Shown here: positions 25,078 through 32,396 of the stretch, one piece after another
Numbering within the stretch: the stretch's first letter is position 1
Layout: the number at the start of each line of letters is the position of its first letter
Assembly (NCBI GenBank): GCA_029860075.1
Contig: JAOUBX010000004.1
Coordinates: 1-64,000 of the forward strand
Source of the DNA: Deltaproteobacteria bacterium
GTDB taxonomy: Bacteria > Desulfobacterota > JADFVX01
DNA length: 64,000 bases
Direction of reading: 5' to 3'
The notes under the pieces: model-generated
Database searches by the model: none
Told to the model about the DNA's origin: nothing
What the model saw: the letters and a program-made list of their open reading frames with translations, nothing else
Translations under genes and position numbers: made by a program

Positions 25078-25371
25078 TCAAGCAACCTTCCTGATCCTGT
25101 CATATTCATCCTTATGCTCTTTTTCCATCTGCTGCAGATCGAAAAGGGCCTGCCAATTGAGCCAGAATTCAGCAGTCGTTCCGAGGTAGTGTGATAACCT
25201 CAGGGCCGTATCAGGCGTTACTCCCCTTTTCCCGTTTATAAGCTCATTAACCCGTTGGTAGCTGATGTCGATATCCCGCGCAAGCCTTGTCTGGGTGATC
25301 TCCATCGGTTTCAGATATTCCTCCCACAATACAACTCCGGGATGCTCAACTTCATAGCCTATCTTTGTCAT
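25078..25371 (-). CDS. higA: HigA-family antitoxin (XRE)
   Basis: 97 residues. EHPGVVLWEEYLKPMEITQTRLARDI and ISYQRVNELINGKRGVTPDTALRLSHYLGTTAEFWLNWQ are the HigA/VapI signature: a helix-turn-helix followed by the W-L-N-x-Q segment. It lies 9 bases downstream of the toxin gene, the reversed toxin-first order characteristic of higBA. It should bind HigB and repress the pair. Confidence 0.92.
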   Translation of the reverse strand: MTKIGYEVEHPGVVLWEEYLKPMEITQTRLARDIDISYQRVNELINGKRGVTPDTALRLSHYLGTTAEFWLNWQALFDLQQMEKEHKDEYDRIRKVA

Positions 25372-25380
25372 ATTCTCACC

Positions 25381-25665
25381 TCACCTGTGATAATCTACAA
25401 TTTCAACATCTTCCGCATTTCCGTCTTCAAACCTGAAACATAACCTGTACTGGTCATTGATGCGAATACTAAACTGACCTTTTCTTTCCCCTTTAAGCAC
25501 CTCCAGCCTGTTGCCCGGCGGCACCCTTAAATCCTCAATTGCAATGGCCAGATGCAGCATGGCAAGCTTTCGCTTTGCCTGTACTTCAATAGCGGTTAGA
25601 AATCCTGTTGCCCGACCTGTTTCAAACAATTTCTGCGTTTTTTTACAGGAAAATGTTTTTATCAT
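25381..25665 (-). CDS. higB: HigB-family toxin (RelE superfamily)
   Basis: 94 residues from the ATG at 25665 (MIKTFSCKKTQKLFETGRAT). The RelE-like core is intact: KLAMLHLAIAIEDLRVPPGN, LEVLKGERKGQFSIRINDQY and RLCFRFEDG, ending VEIVDYHR. It should cleave mRNA on the ribosome. The family length is normal. An earlier in-frame start (25689) adds only eight unconserved residues. Confidence 0.92.
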   Translation of the reverse strand: MIKTFSCKKTQKLFETGRATGFLTAIEVQAKRKLAMLHLAIAIEDLRVPPGNRLEVLKGERKGQFSIRINDQYRLCFRFEDGNAEDVEIVDYHR

Positions 25666-25750
25666 GACAACCATTATAACGGAAGTCATTATAGCGGTGC
25701 AAGTGATGTTTATAGTTTTTGTAGGTAAAGTTTTTTCCTGGATACTCTTT

Positions 25751-25832
25751 TCACCCCTAAAAAGGGCCTTCTAAGGGCAAATAAAGAGGTCATTTTTGAG
25801 GTTTTATTCCTTGATATTAGGTCGTTGACTTA
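25751..25832. repeat. ~80-bp dispersed repeat, copy A
   Basis: Shares the landmarks CCCTAAAAAGGG, CTTCTAAGG, AAAGAGG, TTTTTGAGGTTTTATTC, TTGATATTAGGT and GTTGACTT with copies at 27461-27540 and 30653-30729, all in the same orientation. The last part overlaps the end of the MFS gene and supplies its stop codon and last codons. Confidence 0.7.
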
Positions 25833-27213
25833 GGCCAAGCCCACTGTGGCCTCCCGATCTCATCAGTGAAAGCCAGGTCCCTCCCCCTGCAAAGATGGCA
25901 AAGATAATAAAGGAAGAACGCATGACGCTCAGGTATTCAGCGGAGTGAGTATCAATCATATGTTTACCCATATAGATGGAGATGAAGACGGTAATTACCA
26001 TCATGCTCAATACCATGCCCAGGGATCGCATCTTGGCAGACAGCGCTGAAGCAAGGCCATACTCCTTGGGTGTGACGCTGTTCATAATAATAGTCATATT
26101 CGGAGAAGAAAACATGGCAAATCCAAGTCCCTGAAAAACCAGGACTCCCACAATGTAAGTAAGTCCCGTATGGTCAGACACTTGAGATGCCAGTAATGCA
26201 CAGACCAGATTAGAGCCCAACCCTAAAGATGTCAGTATTTTCGGCGGAAAATTATCTGCAAGGCGTCCGCAGATGGGGGCGAATATGGCCATAATAATGG
26301 GAGAAACCACAAGGATCTGTCCCGCTGACTGAGGTGAAAAACCTTTAACTGTCTGCAAATAGAGACTAAAAAGGAAGGTTATGCCAAAGGCCCCGGCATA
26401 CATAAATAACTGGATCACCAGCGCGATTGAAAGTGTTGAGTTATTTTTAATTTCACTAAATTTTAACAGAGAATGAGACAGGCGTTTTTCTATGATAAAA
26501 AATAGTCCCACCATGACTATACCTGCGGTACAAAGAAGATAGCCCAGCTTAGATTCTCCCAGCATGGCGCCGCCGAAAATCAAGAGGAATAGGGAGGTAA
26601 CTATCATCACGGTTCCGGGCCAGTCAAATGGACGGTCGGGGGCCTTCCATTTTGATTTGAGACTTACTTGAATAAGTATATAAGACAATATGAGAGGTAT
26701 GAAGGCTCCATGGTAAACCCAGCGCCAGCCATAGTTCGTTGTCAGCCATCCCGAGACAAAAGGGCCGGCCGAAAGCCCCATATATACGGCACCGATATTC
26801 ATTCCTATGGCCTTTCCCAATTTCTCCCCCGGTGTAATGTCGGTGATAATAGCCATGTTTGTTGCCATTACCAGCGCTCCCGAGAGGCCTTGAATAAATC
26901 TAAAAACGATGATGGCCGGTATGGAAGAGAGGAGGCCTATGATCAAGGTAGAAAGAGCATAGGTGAATATCCCCACCTTTAAGATAAAATTCTTATCAGT
27001 CAGGTCTGCAAAACGCCCCACAGGCAACAAAAAAGCGCTGGCTGCCCCGAGATAGATGGTTTCAATCAAGCCGAGTTCAACAGCACCGGCGTGCAGTTCT
27101 TTTCCCATTGCAGGCAGGGAAACGCCAACGCCTGAGAACATAAAGGGCGCCGCAAATTGGGCCAGGGCCAGAACGTAAACCAGTGGTGGAATGGATGGTT
27201 TATTCTTTGTCAT
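25804..27213 (-). CDS. MFS efflux transporter (DHA2-like)
   Basis: About 469 residues with 13-14 hydrophobic segments. LPVGRFADLTDKNF is the family's loop 2-3 motif (G-R-x-A-D), FIQGLSGALVMATNMAII falls in segment 4, and GPFVSGWLTTNYGWRWVY is the motif typical of the 14-segment DHA2 drug:H+ antiporters. The second half has a matching loop, GRLADNFPPKI. The substrate is unknown. The ATG at 27213 (MTKNKPSIPPL) is preferred over one six codons earlier. The last nine codons fall within a dispersed repeat, so the native C-terminus may have been replaced. Confidence 0.9.
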   Translation of the reverse strand: MTKNKPSIPPLVYVLALAQFAAPFMFSGVGVSLPAMGKELHAGAVELGLIETIYLGAASAFLLPVGRFADLTDKNFILKVGIFTYALSTLIIGLLSSIPAIIVFRFIQGLSGALVMATNMAIITDITPGEKLGKAIGMNIGAVYMGLSAGPFVSGWLTTNYGWRWVYHGAFIPLILSYILIQVSLKSKWKAPDRPFDWPGTVMIVTSLFLLIFGGAMLGESKLGYLLCTAGIVMVGLFFIIEKRLSHSLLKFSEIKNNSTLSIALVIQLFMYAGAFGITFLFSLYLQTVKGFSPQSAGQILVVSPIIMAIFAPICGRLADNFPPKILTSLGLGSNLVCALLASQVSDHTGLTYIVGVLVFQGLGFAMFSSPNMTIIMNSVTPKEYGLASALSAKMRSLGMVLSMMVITVFISIYMGKHMIDTHSAEYLSVMRSSFIIFAIFAGGGTWLSLMRSGGHSGLGLSQRPNIKE

Positions 27214-27231
27214 ATATATTTTTAATCCCAA

Positions 27232-27634
27232 TAAGCTGTTTTTTTCAATGCCCCTTTGAAAAATAAGGAGTAGTTGAACATAAGCACCTTAAACCTTTTT
27301 ATTGCCTTTGTCCACCAGCTGCGAACGAACGCACTGTTATGATGAGGAATGTTTAGGGGGATTATGGGAAGCATTGTAAAAGGTATTCGTTGAAGGTTGG
27401 GAGGGGGAGCATACCATTTTTATTTATTGCGACATGTTAAAATTTCCTTAAAACCCTCATTTCACCTCTGAAAAGAGGGTTTTAAGGCGAAAAAAGGGGA
27501 CTTTTTGAGGGATTTATTCTTTAGAATCAATAGGTTGACTCGGTTCGATCCCGACTGCCCCCGACTGGGCGCCCCTTAGTAAGGGGAGGTCAAAGCATTG
27601 CCCCCTTTTCCATGGGAGGCTATCCAAACTCTTC
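27232..27634. other. Non-coding stretch with repeat remnants
   Basis: No gene is seen between the MFS gene and the fitA promoter. It contains repeat copy B (27461-27540) and C/G-rich sequence at 27558-27620. The latter includes CCCCCGACTGGG and a CCCCCTTTTCCATGGGAGG hairpin. The rest is unremarkable. Confidence 0.5.
27461..27540. repeat. ~80-bp dispersed repeat, copy B
   Basis: The most diverged of three copies. It retains CACCTCTGAAAAGAGGGT, TTTTAAGGC, CTTTTTGAGG, TTTATTCTTTAGAATCAATAGG and GTTGACT. It also carries a perfect inverted repeat, AAAACCCTC/GAGGGTTTT. The match with copy C continues into GTNCGATCCC. Confidence 0.6.
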
Positions 27635-27678
27635 TTGACTTAACTCACACCAGACACCATAATAATACCATAATGGTT
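27635..27678 (+). promoter_or_regulatory. fitAB promoter and palindromic operator
   Basis: TTGACT (27635-27640), a 17-base spacer and CATAAT (27658-27663) form a good sigma70-type promoter. A perfect palindrome ACCATAATGGT lies at 27668-27678, and a similar half ACCATAATAAT overlaps the -10, a plausible autoregulatory site for the RHH antitoxin. AAAGGAG and TTAAGG lie just ahead of the start codon. Confidence 0.65.
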
Positions 27679-27698
27679 TCAAGAAAGGAGAGTTAAGG

Positions 27699-27941
27699 AT
27701 GCCTGCATTAACAATAAAAAATATCCCTCATGATCTCTACGAGCAGTTAAAAGAAACGGCACGGCTTCACCACCGCAGTTTGAACAGTGAAATTCTCTAC
27801 TGCATAGAACAAACCATAGGTACTAACAAAATCGATATTCCCGGCGTTATTAAAAATGCCAGAAAGTTTAGAGAAAAAACCTCTCCATACCTCCTTACGG
27901 ACGATGAATTAAACAAGGCTAAAGACAAAGGCCGTCCATGA
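27699..27941 (+). CDS. FitA-like ribbon-helix-helix antitoxin
   Basis: 80 residues beginning MPALTIKNIPHDLYEQLKET, then ARLHHRSLNSEILYCIEQTI. This is the Arc/FitA ribbon-helix-helix domain: one DNA-binding strand followed by two helices. The tail, rich in charged residues, should bind the partner PIN toxin. The stop overlaps the toxin start by 4 bases (ATGA), so the two are translationally coupled. Confidence 0.9.
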   Translation: MPALTIKNIPHDLYEQLKETARLHHRSLNSEILYCIEQTIGTNKIDIPGVIKNARKFREKTSPYLLTDDELNKAKDKGRP

Positions 27942-28348
27942 TCGTCGTCGATACAAACATGATTGCCTACCTCTATCTTTCAAGTGGGCACTCCAAACAA
28001 GCTGAAGAACTACTCTTAAATGAGCCGGACTGGTCTGCTCCAATTCTCTGGCGGAGTGAATTTAGAAACGTACTAGCCCATTATCTGCGCAAAAAGCTTT
28101 TGAATCTGGATGACGTTATGACAATTCTTGAAGAGGCAGAGGCCCTCATGTCCGGCAAAGAATACGAACTCTCTTCCAGACAGGTAATGCAATTAGTTAA
28201 CAAAAGTGATTGCTCTGCCTACGATTGTGAATTTGTCGCACTCGCCCGTCACCTGAACGTCCCCCTCATCACAGCGGATAAAAAAATTCTCCGCGAATTT
28301 CCCGATGATGCTCAGAGCCTTGAAGTATTTTTAGAAAATATGTATTAA
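27938..28348 (+). CDS. PIN-domain toxin (VapC/FitB-like)
   Basis: A 136-residue PIN-domain ribonuclease. The acidic active-site residues are in place: Asp5 (VVDTN), Glu41 (WRSEFRN), Asp96 (YDCEFVALA) and Asp114 (ITADKK). It is likely a Mg2+-dependent RNase that cuts tRNA or rRNA; the target is unknown. Full length, and probably functional with its FitA-like partner, unlike the neighbouring damaged systems. Confidence 0.9.
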   Translation: MIVVDTNMIAYLYLSSGHSKQAEELLLNEPDWSAPILWRSEFRNVLAHYLRKKLLNLDDVMTILEEAEALMSGKEYELSSRQVMQLVNKSDCSAYDCEFVALARHLNVPLITADKKILREFPDDAQSLEVFLENMY

Positions 28349-28380
28349 TCCTAAATTGCTTTGCCTTTCTCTACATTTTT

Positions 28381-28500
28381 CGATGACCATTAATACCATC
28401 TCGGCTCATAGGCGCCGATGGGTAGAAAGGCAATATCAAAGGGACCAAACTTTTCACCTATTTCAGCAAATCCCCATAAGTAGCCACCGGCTCCAAGACT
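28381..28500 (-). pseudogene. Fragment of an MBL-fold hydrolase gene
   Basis: On the minus strand this stretch reads [20 protein letters not shown] followed by [10 protein letters not shown]. The intact MBL-fold hydrolase at 42120-43187 has [20 protein letters not shown] and the same continuation. About 27 of 30 residues agree. No further part of the gene is present, so this is a roughly 110-base relic of a second, related copy. It lies in the gap between the PIN toxin and the XRE gene. Confidence 0.8.
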
Positions 28501-28573
28501 ATCAGATTTGATATATCGTAGACCTATGCATATCACGACTTAAAGAATATGACTCGGTATAATGGAGGATAAA

Positions 28574-28885
28574 ATGAAAAGTGCAAAAAAGAAAAAACTG
28601 GAAAAACCAGGCTGGTCTTCAGGGGATGCTTCAGATCTTTTAGGGCTTAGCCCTGAAGAAATGGCTATCATTGAGATGAAAATTGCCCTGGCAAAGAAGT
28701 TTCAGGAACTTAGAAAGTCAAAAAAAATGACTCAAGTGCAGGTTGCAAAATTGCTTCACACCAGCCAATCGAAGGTCGCAAAAATGGAAGCCGGTGATCC
28801 GTCCGTCTCTCTGGAACTTTTAATTAAAGGATTAATCACACTGGGTTCCACCAGGAAAACAGTGGGGAGGTGCATTGCGGCTTAA
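28574..28885 (+). CDS. Lone XRE-family regulator / antitoxin-like
   Basis: About 103 residues. The C-terminal two thirds are an XRE helix-turn-helix: ALAKKFQELRKSKKMTQVQV and AKLLHTSQSKVAKMEAGDPS, ending LLIKGLITLGSTRKTVGR. Such proteins are usually the second gene of a RelE/HigB-type pair. No toxin gene precedes it: the upstream 220 bases hold the MBL gene relic. The ATG at 28574 has GGAGG six bases ahead; an ATG four codons earlier overlaps that site. It may be an orphan antitoxin left by deletion. A leuA relic begins 7 bases past its stop codon. Confidence 0.82.
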   Translation: MKSAKKKKLEKPGWSSGDASDLLGLSPEEMAIIEMKIALAKKFQELRKSKKMTQVQVAKLLHTSQSKVAKMEAGDPSVSLELLIKGLITLGSTRKTVGRCIAA

Positions 28886-28891
28886 AAAATT

Positions 28892-29443
28892 AGAAACTAC
28901 GAGGCCATTATCCGAATCAACAGCCAGTCGGGCAAGGGAGGTGTAGCCTACATCATGGAAAGCGAGTTCGGCTATCGCCTGCCACGGGATATGCAGCCAC
29001 ATTTCGGTAAGGTGGTACAGAAAGAGACTGAACTTCAGGGCTCGGAACTGACGGCCGATGAAATAGGCAGGGCCTTTCATGAAAACTACATGAAAGAAGC
29101 TGGTCTCTACCGTTTCAAATCATTTATGAGCCATAACGCCACCGGTGAGGTTTCTCATATCAAGGCGGTAATTAGCCATGAAGGTGTGGATAATTCCATA
29201 GATTCAGAAGACAAAGGCCCCATCGATGCTTTTGCAAAAGGAATAAAGGAGAAATTTGGTCTTTCATTTACCATAACCACCTATGAAGAACATGAATTGT
29301 CACCAGGTTCGGGAGCAAAGGCCATAGCTTATATGGGAATTACTTATAAATAAGGTCGAACCTTTTTTGGAGCGGCCATAGATGAAAATATTGAAATGGC
29401 TACTGTCAAAGCACTTGTTAATGCTATTTGTAATCTTAAATAA
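28892..29443 (+). pseudogene. C-terminal remnant of a second leuA
   Basis: The frame starting RNYEAIIRINSQSGKGGVAY continues as a close relative of the last third of the intact LeuA (20261-21925) up to its last residues. The catalytic barrel is missing altogether. An in-frame TAA at 29351 replaces the codon after GITYK (GITDKRGQ in the intact protein), after which homology resumes as GRTFFGAAIDENIEMATVKA and ends at TAA 29441-29443. So this is a 5'-truncated, nonsense-mutated second leuA. An ATG at 28955 could give a 132-residue regulatory-domain fragment, but nothing shows it is expressed. Confidence 0.88.
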
Positions 29444-29520
29444 TTTATCCAGCCTCCTCTTGACAGGGAAGGAAATTTTCCCCATCAGCAATAATTACAA
29501 AAACAATTTAAGAAATTAAT

Positions 29521-29553
29521 AAAAAGGAGAAAGAGCTAAGCGCTTTCTCCCTT
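29521..29553 (-). terminator. Terminator of the 29.6-30.2 kb gene
   Basis: GGAGAAAG and CTTTCTCC pair around a 9-base loop that can pair further. On the minus strand the stem is followed by five T. About 30 bases past the stop codon of the gene at 29582. Confidence 0.75.
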
Positions 29554-29581
29554 AATTTGTAAAAATATCACAGGAAAGTTT

Positions 29582-30235
29582 TTATTGTTGGTTATTGTCC
29601 TGATTGTCATCATATGTTACTTCAAGTGTAAGATTAACACCTATCGTTCCATTAGCAATATTCATATAAGTAAACTCATTATATTCTTTAAAGGTACCCG
29701 TTAAACCTTCGAAATCACCAACACCACCAACTATTTTTCCTGTTCCGGGAACCGTTGTTTGAACTTTAATAGGAGGATCGATATATCTTTCAGTCTCTCC
29801 ATTTGCAACCATATCTTCAACAATTGAAACTAACATTGCATGTGATTCAGTTTCCTTTACCATCAGAGTTCCTCTTCCAGGCACTTTAAATATCCAGTCT
29901 ACTGCAGCTGTTAGATTACCTGTCGCATCTACTGTGAAGTGTTCCAATTCTGCCGCAAAACCAACAACTTCTCCACTGCTATCAGTAACCTTCACAAGAA
30001 CGGCGAGGCCATCAACAACATTCGGTTCTATCAGATATTGAACTGATGATGGAAAGGGCGCCAATAAAGCTGTTGGGCCACCTGTTAATGCAATGAGATG
30101 AGGATCAGCACTTGCGTAGAAAGTTTCAACAACTTGTCCCTTCTCATTTATAGTTTGAGTGGATTCCAGCGCCCATGCACTTGTTGATAAAAGGCTAATA
30201 GCGATAAAAGAGATTATTAAATTAAAAAATTTCAT
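29582..30235 (-). CDS. Exported protein of unknown function
   Basis: 217 residues with a signal peptide (MKFFNLIISFIAISLLSTSAWA, about 1-22). The mature protein is beta-rich, with acidic and Asn/Gln-rich ends. The segment GTGKIVGGVGDFEGLTGTFKEYNEF resembles the last strands of allene-oxide-cyclase/dirigent-type barrels (G-T-G-x-Y/I-x-G-x-x-G-x-F-x-G). That assignment is inference from one motif. No operon partner; it has its own terminator. The ribosome site AGAAAGGA lies directly before the ATG. Confidence 0.75.
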   Translation of the reverse strand: MKFFNLIISFIAISLLSTSAWALESTQTINEKGQVVETFYASADPHLIALTGGPTALLAPFPSSVQYLIEPNVVDGLAVLVKVTDSSGEVVGFAAELEHFTVDATGNLTAAVDWIFKVPGRGTLMVKETESHAMLVSIVEDMVANGETERYIDPPIKVQTTVPGTGKIVGGVGDFEGLTGTFKEYNEFTYMNIANGTIGVNLTLEVTYDDNQDNNQQ

Positions 30236-30652
30236 TGATAATTCCTTTCTTGATAATTAAAGTTGAAATAAATTATGACAATCGATTAAAGAAATGTTGC
30301 CTAATCGACGCTTTGAGAGTAGTCTGGCGGACTTCTACCTGATAAGAGTTTAGGTATTTGTTTTTTTCGTCTCAATTGGAAATTGAAAATGCTGTATTTA
30401 CAATAAGCTGAAATATTGCTTAAAATAATGATATTTTTTTCAGACAAACTTATGCTCCAACAGGATGGAATTTATATATATGTCATTTTATAACATGCTT
30501 TATCTGTAAATATCACGACATATTTTGCTTAATATGCGGCATTTATTGCTGATTTGAAATTTAATTACGTTACAGGGTTAGTTCTGGTATTATTGGTTAA
30601 TTATTAAGGTTTTGTAGATCTAACCTTATCTGGCTTGAGCGGGTAATAAAGT
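30236..30652. other. Non-coding AT-rich stretch
   Basis: No gene is seen. The first ~60 bases are the leader of the exported-protein gene. AGTCTGGCGGACTT near 30314 is a partial copy of the AGGAGYCTG...GACTTAGG repeat. The remainder is AT-rich without clear structure, up to repeat copy C. Confidence 0.5.
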
Positions 30653-30729
30653 GGACCCTAAAAAGGGGCTTCTAAGGCAAAAAAGAGGCTTTTTTGAGGT
30701 TTTATTCTTTGATATTAGGTAGTTGACTT
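30653..30729. repeat. ~80-bp dispersed repeat, copy C
   Basis: Close to copy A: CCCTAAAAAGGGGCTTCTAA, AAAAAGAGGC, TTTTTTGAGGTTTTATTCTT, GATATTAGGTAGTTGACTT. It overlaps the last codons and stop of the following minus-strand gene, in a different frame from the overlap in copy A. Confidence 0.7.
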
Positions 30730-31506
30730 GGTACGATCCCAACAGGCGACACGCCTAATCTTTAATTTACAAAGCTCTTTACGTGACCTATCCATAAAAA
30801 ATACGCCATCAAATGAAGACTCAAATTCATAATTGCGTAACTCATTTGTTATAATTCCTGTGGTAGAAGCTCTCCCTATCCTTGGAAGACCAATACAAGG
30901 CAAATGAGATGAGTAAATCAGAAGATATACTTTTTCTCCAAACTTCCGATACTCATTGATATTTGGCTCTTTGCTACAAATCGAAGACCCAACAGCCTCA
31001 GGTATCGTCTCAATTATTGTCGCCTCAGGTGCTTGCCACAGCATTTCTTGTTCATAGTCCGGTGTTGGATATATAGTGATATAATTAAAATACTCTTTTA
31101 TATCTGGTAGATCACGCCACACGTCCAAATCAATACGCATGTTTTGGTTTTTAATAATCAACTCTGCCAATCTGGTACTGTTTTGTTCTAACTTTACTTT
31201 ATCATGTAGCCATTCTTCATTTCTTATGTGAACATAAGCATTCATCCTGGCAGAAGACTTATCACCAAACTTTTTCTTTGCTAGTGACAAGAATTCATCA
31301 ACTTTTGCTTCTGTCTTCCTTTTTGTATTTTCCCCTTTTTTATAGTGTTTATCACGGTGATATTCTGTAACTTCGACAACTATGGTGCCATCTTTTTTTG
31401 CAAAGTCTGGAGGATCTGGTGAATAAAACATGGCTGGGGTAATTGAGCCCTCTAAATCACAAAATTCTGCAAAAGCCTCCTTCTCTTCATCGGTAATTAT
31501 GTTCAT
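30715..31506 (-). CDS. Unknown protein, possible PD-(D/E)XK nuclease
   Basis: 263 residues, no signal peptide or membrane segment. The N-terminal part has PDPPDFAKKDGTIVVEVTEY. An Asp in a P-D-F context about ten residues before a hydrophobic E-V-T/E strand is the pattern of degenerate PD-(D/E)XK nucleases. This is inference; no family is recognised. The middle is helical and charged, the last 60 residues beta-rich. It lies beside a toxin-antitoxin pair, a context where nuclease-like defence genes are common. Its last four codons and stop lie inside repeat copy C, so the original C-terminus may be lost. Confidence 0.6.
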   Translation of the reverse strand: MNIITDEEKEAFAEFCDLEGSITPAMFYSPDPPDFAKKDGTIVVEVTEYHRDKHYKKGENTKRKTEAKVDEFLSLAKKKFGDKSSARMNAYVHIRNEEWLHDKVKLEQNSTRLAELIIKNQNMRIDLDVWRDLPDIKEYFNYITIYPTPDYEQEMLWQAPEATIIETIPEAVGSSICSKEPNINEYRKFGEKVYLLIYSSHLPCIGLPRIGRASTTGIITNELRNYEFESSFDGVFFMDRSRKELCKLKIRRVACWDRTKSTT

Positions 31507-31576
31507 TTTATTCCAGGTGTATTCCCATTCTTAGTATTAATTATTACAGAAAAAAAGGGGGCAGGCTACTTTTAAC

Positions 31577-31900
31577 CTATGCCGCAAGAGTCCTGAGCCT
31601 TTTCAGGGTGTCGGGGTATTTTCTCACGAGCAGAATCAGCGTTGCTGCCTGCTCATTCGGCTTTGCACGGCCCTGTTCCCACTTTTCCAGAGTCCGTGGA
31701 GATATGTGGAGTTCATGGGCAAAGACGGCACGGCTCAGATTAAGGTTTTCCCTTGTCTCTCTTATAATTTCCGGGGTCACCTTAATACTTTCAGTCTTTT
31801 TTACCTCATACTGTCTGAGGGTTATCTTTTTATTCTTGTGAGCCTTAACGTCCTCTATGGCTCCGGAGAGTTCCTCGAAGAGGTTTCTTTTTTTTACCAT
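31577..31900 (-). CDS. XRE-family antitoxin (NadS/HigA2-like)
   Basis: 107 residues. The conserved C-terminal half is an XRE domain of the type paired with RelE-like toxins: VTPEIIRETRENLNLSRAVF and ISPRTLEKWEQGRAKPNEQA. It overlaps the end of the toxin frame by 7 bases, the usual coupled toxin-first layout. The antitoxin is intact although the toxin frame is interrupted by an amber codon. Confidence 0.88.
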   Translation of the reverse strand: MVKKRNLFEELSGAIEDVKAHKNKKITLRQYEVKKTESIKVTPEIIRETRENLNLSRAVFAHELHISPRTLEKWEQGRAKPNEQAATLILLVRKYPDTLKRLRTLAA

Positions 31901-32205
31901 GATTCCACCATCCTTTTCAGTATTTTCTTCTCTTCCGCCGTCAGATCACTCATTTCGCCCTTGGAATAAAGGGTAAGCAGATAAATCTCACTTTCTGAAG
32001 TCTGCTAATAATATATGATCCTGACTCCTCCACGTTTGCCTTTGCCTCCTCTGCCCCATCTCAGTTTGCGTATCCCTCCTGTCCCTCTAATAATGTCACC
32101 TGATTCAGGAGCAACAGAAAGATGGCCTTGAAATATTCTATACTCTTCATCTGTAAGATAATTATGCAGAAGCCGAGTAAATATCTTAGATTCTATAAAT
32201 ACCAT
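31894..32205 (-). pseudogene. RelE/HigB-like toxin interrupted by an amber codon
   Basis: The frame begins MVFIESKIFTRLLHNYLTDE and runs through RKLRWGRGGKGKRGGVRIIYY, a typical RelE-family core. It meets TAG at 32007-32005, then continues in the same frame as QTSESEIYLLTLYSKGEMSD and ends ILKRMVESW-TAA at 31894. In homologues the position after IYY is normally Trp, so TGG to TAG is the simplest explanation. Without read-through the toxin is 66 residues instead of about 103 and lacks its last strands. I treat it as a nonsense-mutated toxin; suppression is not excluded. Confidence 0.85.
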
Positions 32206-32217
32206 TTAAATTATACC

Positions 32218-32234
32218 CTAATAGCGTATATTAG
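32218..32234. promoter_or_regulatory. Palindromic operator of the RelE/XRE pair
   Basis: CTAATA and TATTAG form an inverted repeat with a five-base centre, 13 bases upstream of the toxin start codon. It is a plausible site for the XRE antitoxin. A TATAAT lies between it and the start codon but is too close to the ATG for a normal leader. Confidence 0.5.
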
Positions 32235-32282
32235 CAAAGAAAAAAGTGATTGATGCTTGAGCCCTCTATAAAGGAGATAAAG

Positions 32283-32324
32283 AACTCTACCCCACATCCT
32301 CTATATTTTTCAAACATTTTTTGC
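32283..32324. repeat. Flanking direct repeat, left copy
   Basis: Starts AACTCTACCCCACATCC, ends TTTTCAAACATTTTTTGC. It matches 40928-40970 at roughly 36 of 43 positions in the same orientation. The two copies enclose the whole seven-gene operon and nothing else. Confidence 0.75.
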
Positions 32325-32356
32325 CCTTCAATAACAGGAGAAAGACCTTTTTAACC

Positions 32357-32391
32357 GCCCCGATTGAGATTAAAGCAATCTCTGACGGGGC
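32357..32391. other. Stem-loop at the 3' end of the biosynthetic operon
   Basis: GCCCCGATTGAGATT and AATCTCTGACGGGGC are near-complementary (12 of 15). It lies just past the carbamoyltransferase stop codon. There is no clear T run on the minus strand, so it may protect the RNA end or be a weak terminator. Confidence 0.5.
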
Positions 32392-32396
32392 AGGCA

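Noticed and set aside
27541-27575. GGTTCGATCCC, resembling a tRNA T-arm
   Set aside because: No acceptor stem, anticodon arm or D-arm can be built around it, and the same string belongs to the dispersed repeat (copies B and C).
32210-32215. TATAAT as -10 box of the RelE/XRE pair
   Set aside because: It lies only four bases before the toxin start codon, which aligns well with homologues, so transcription from it would begin inside the coding region.
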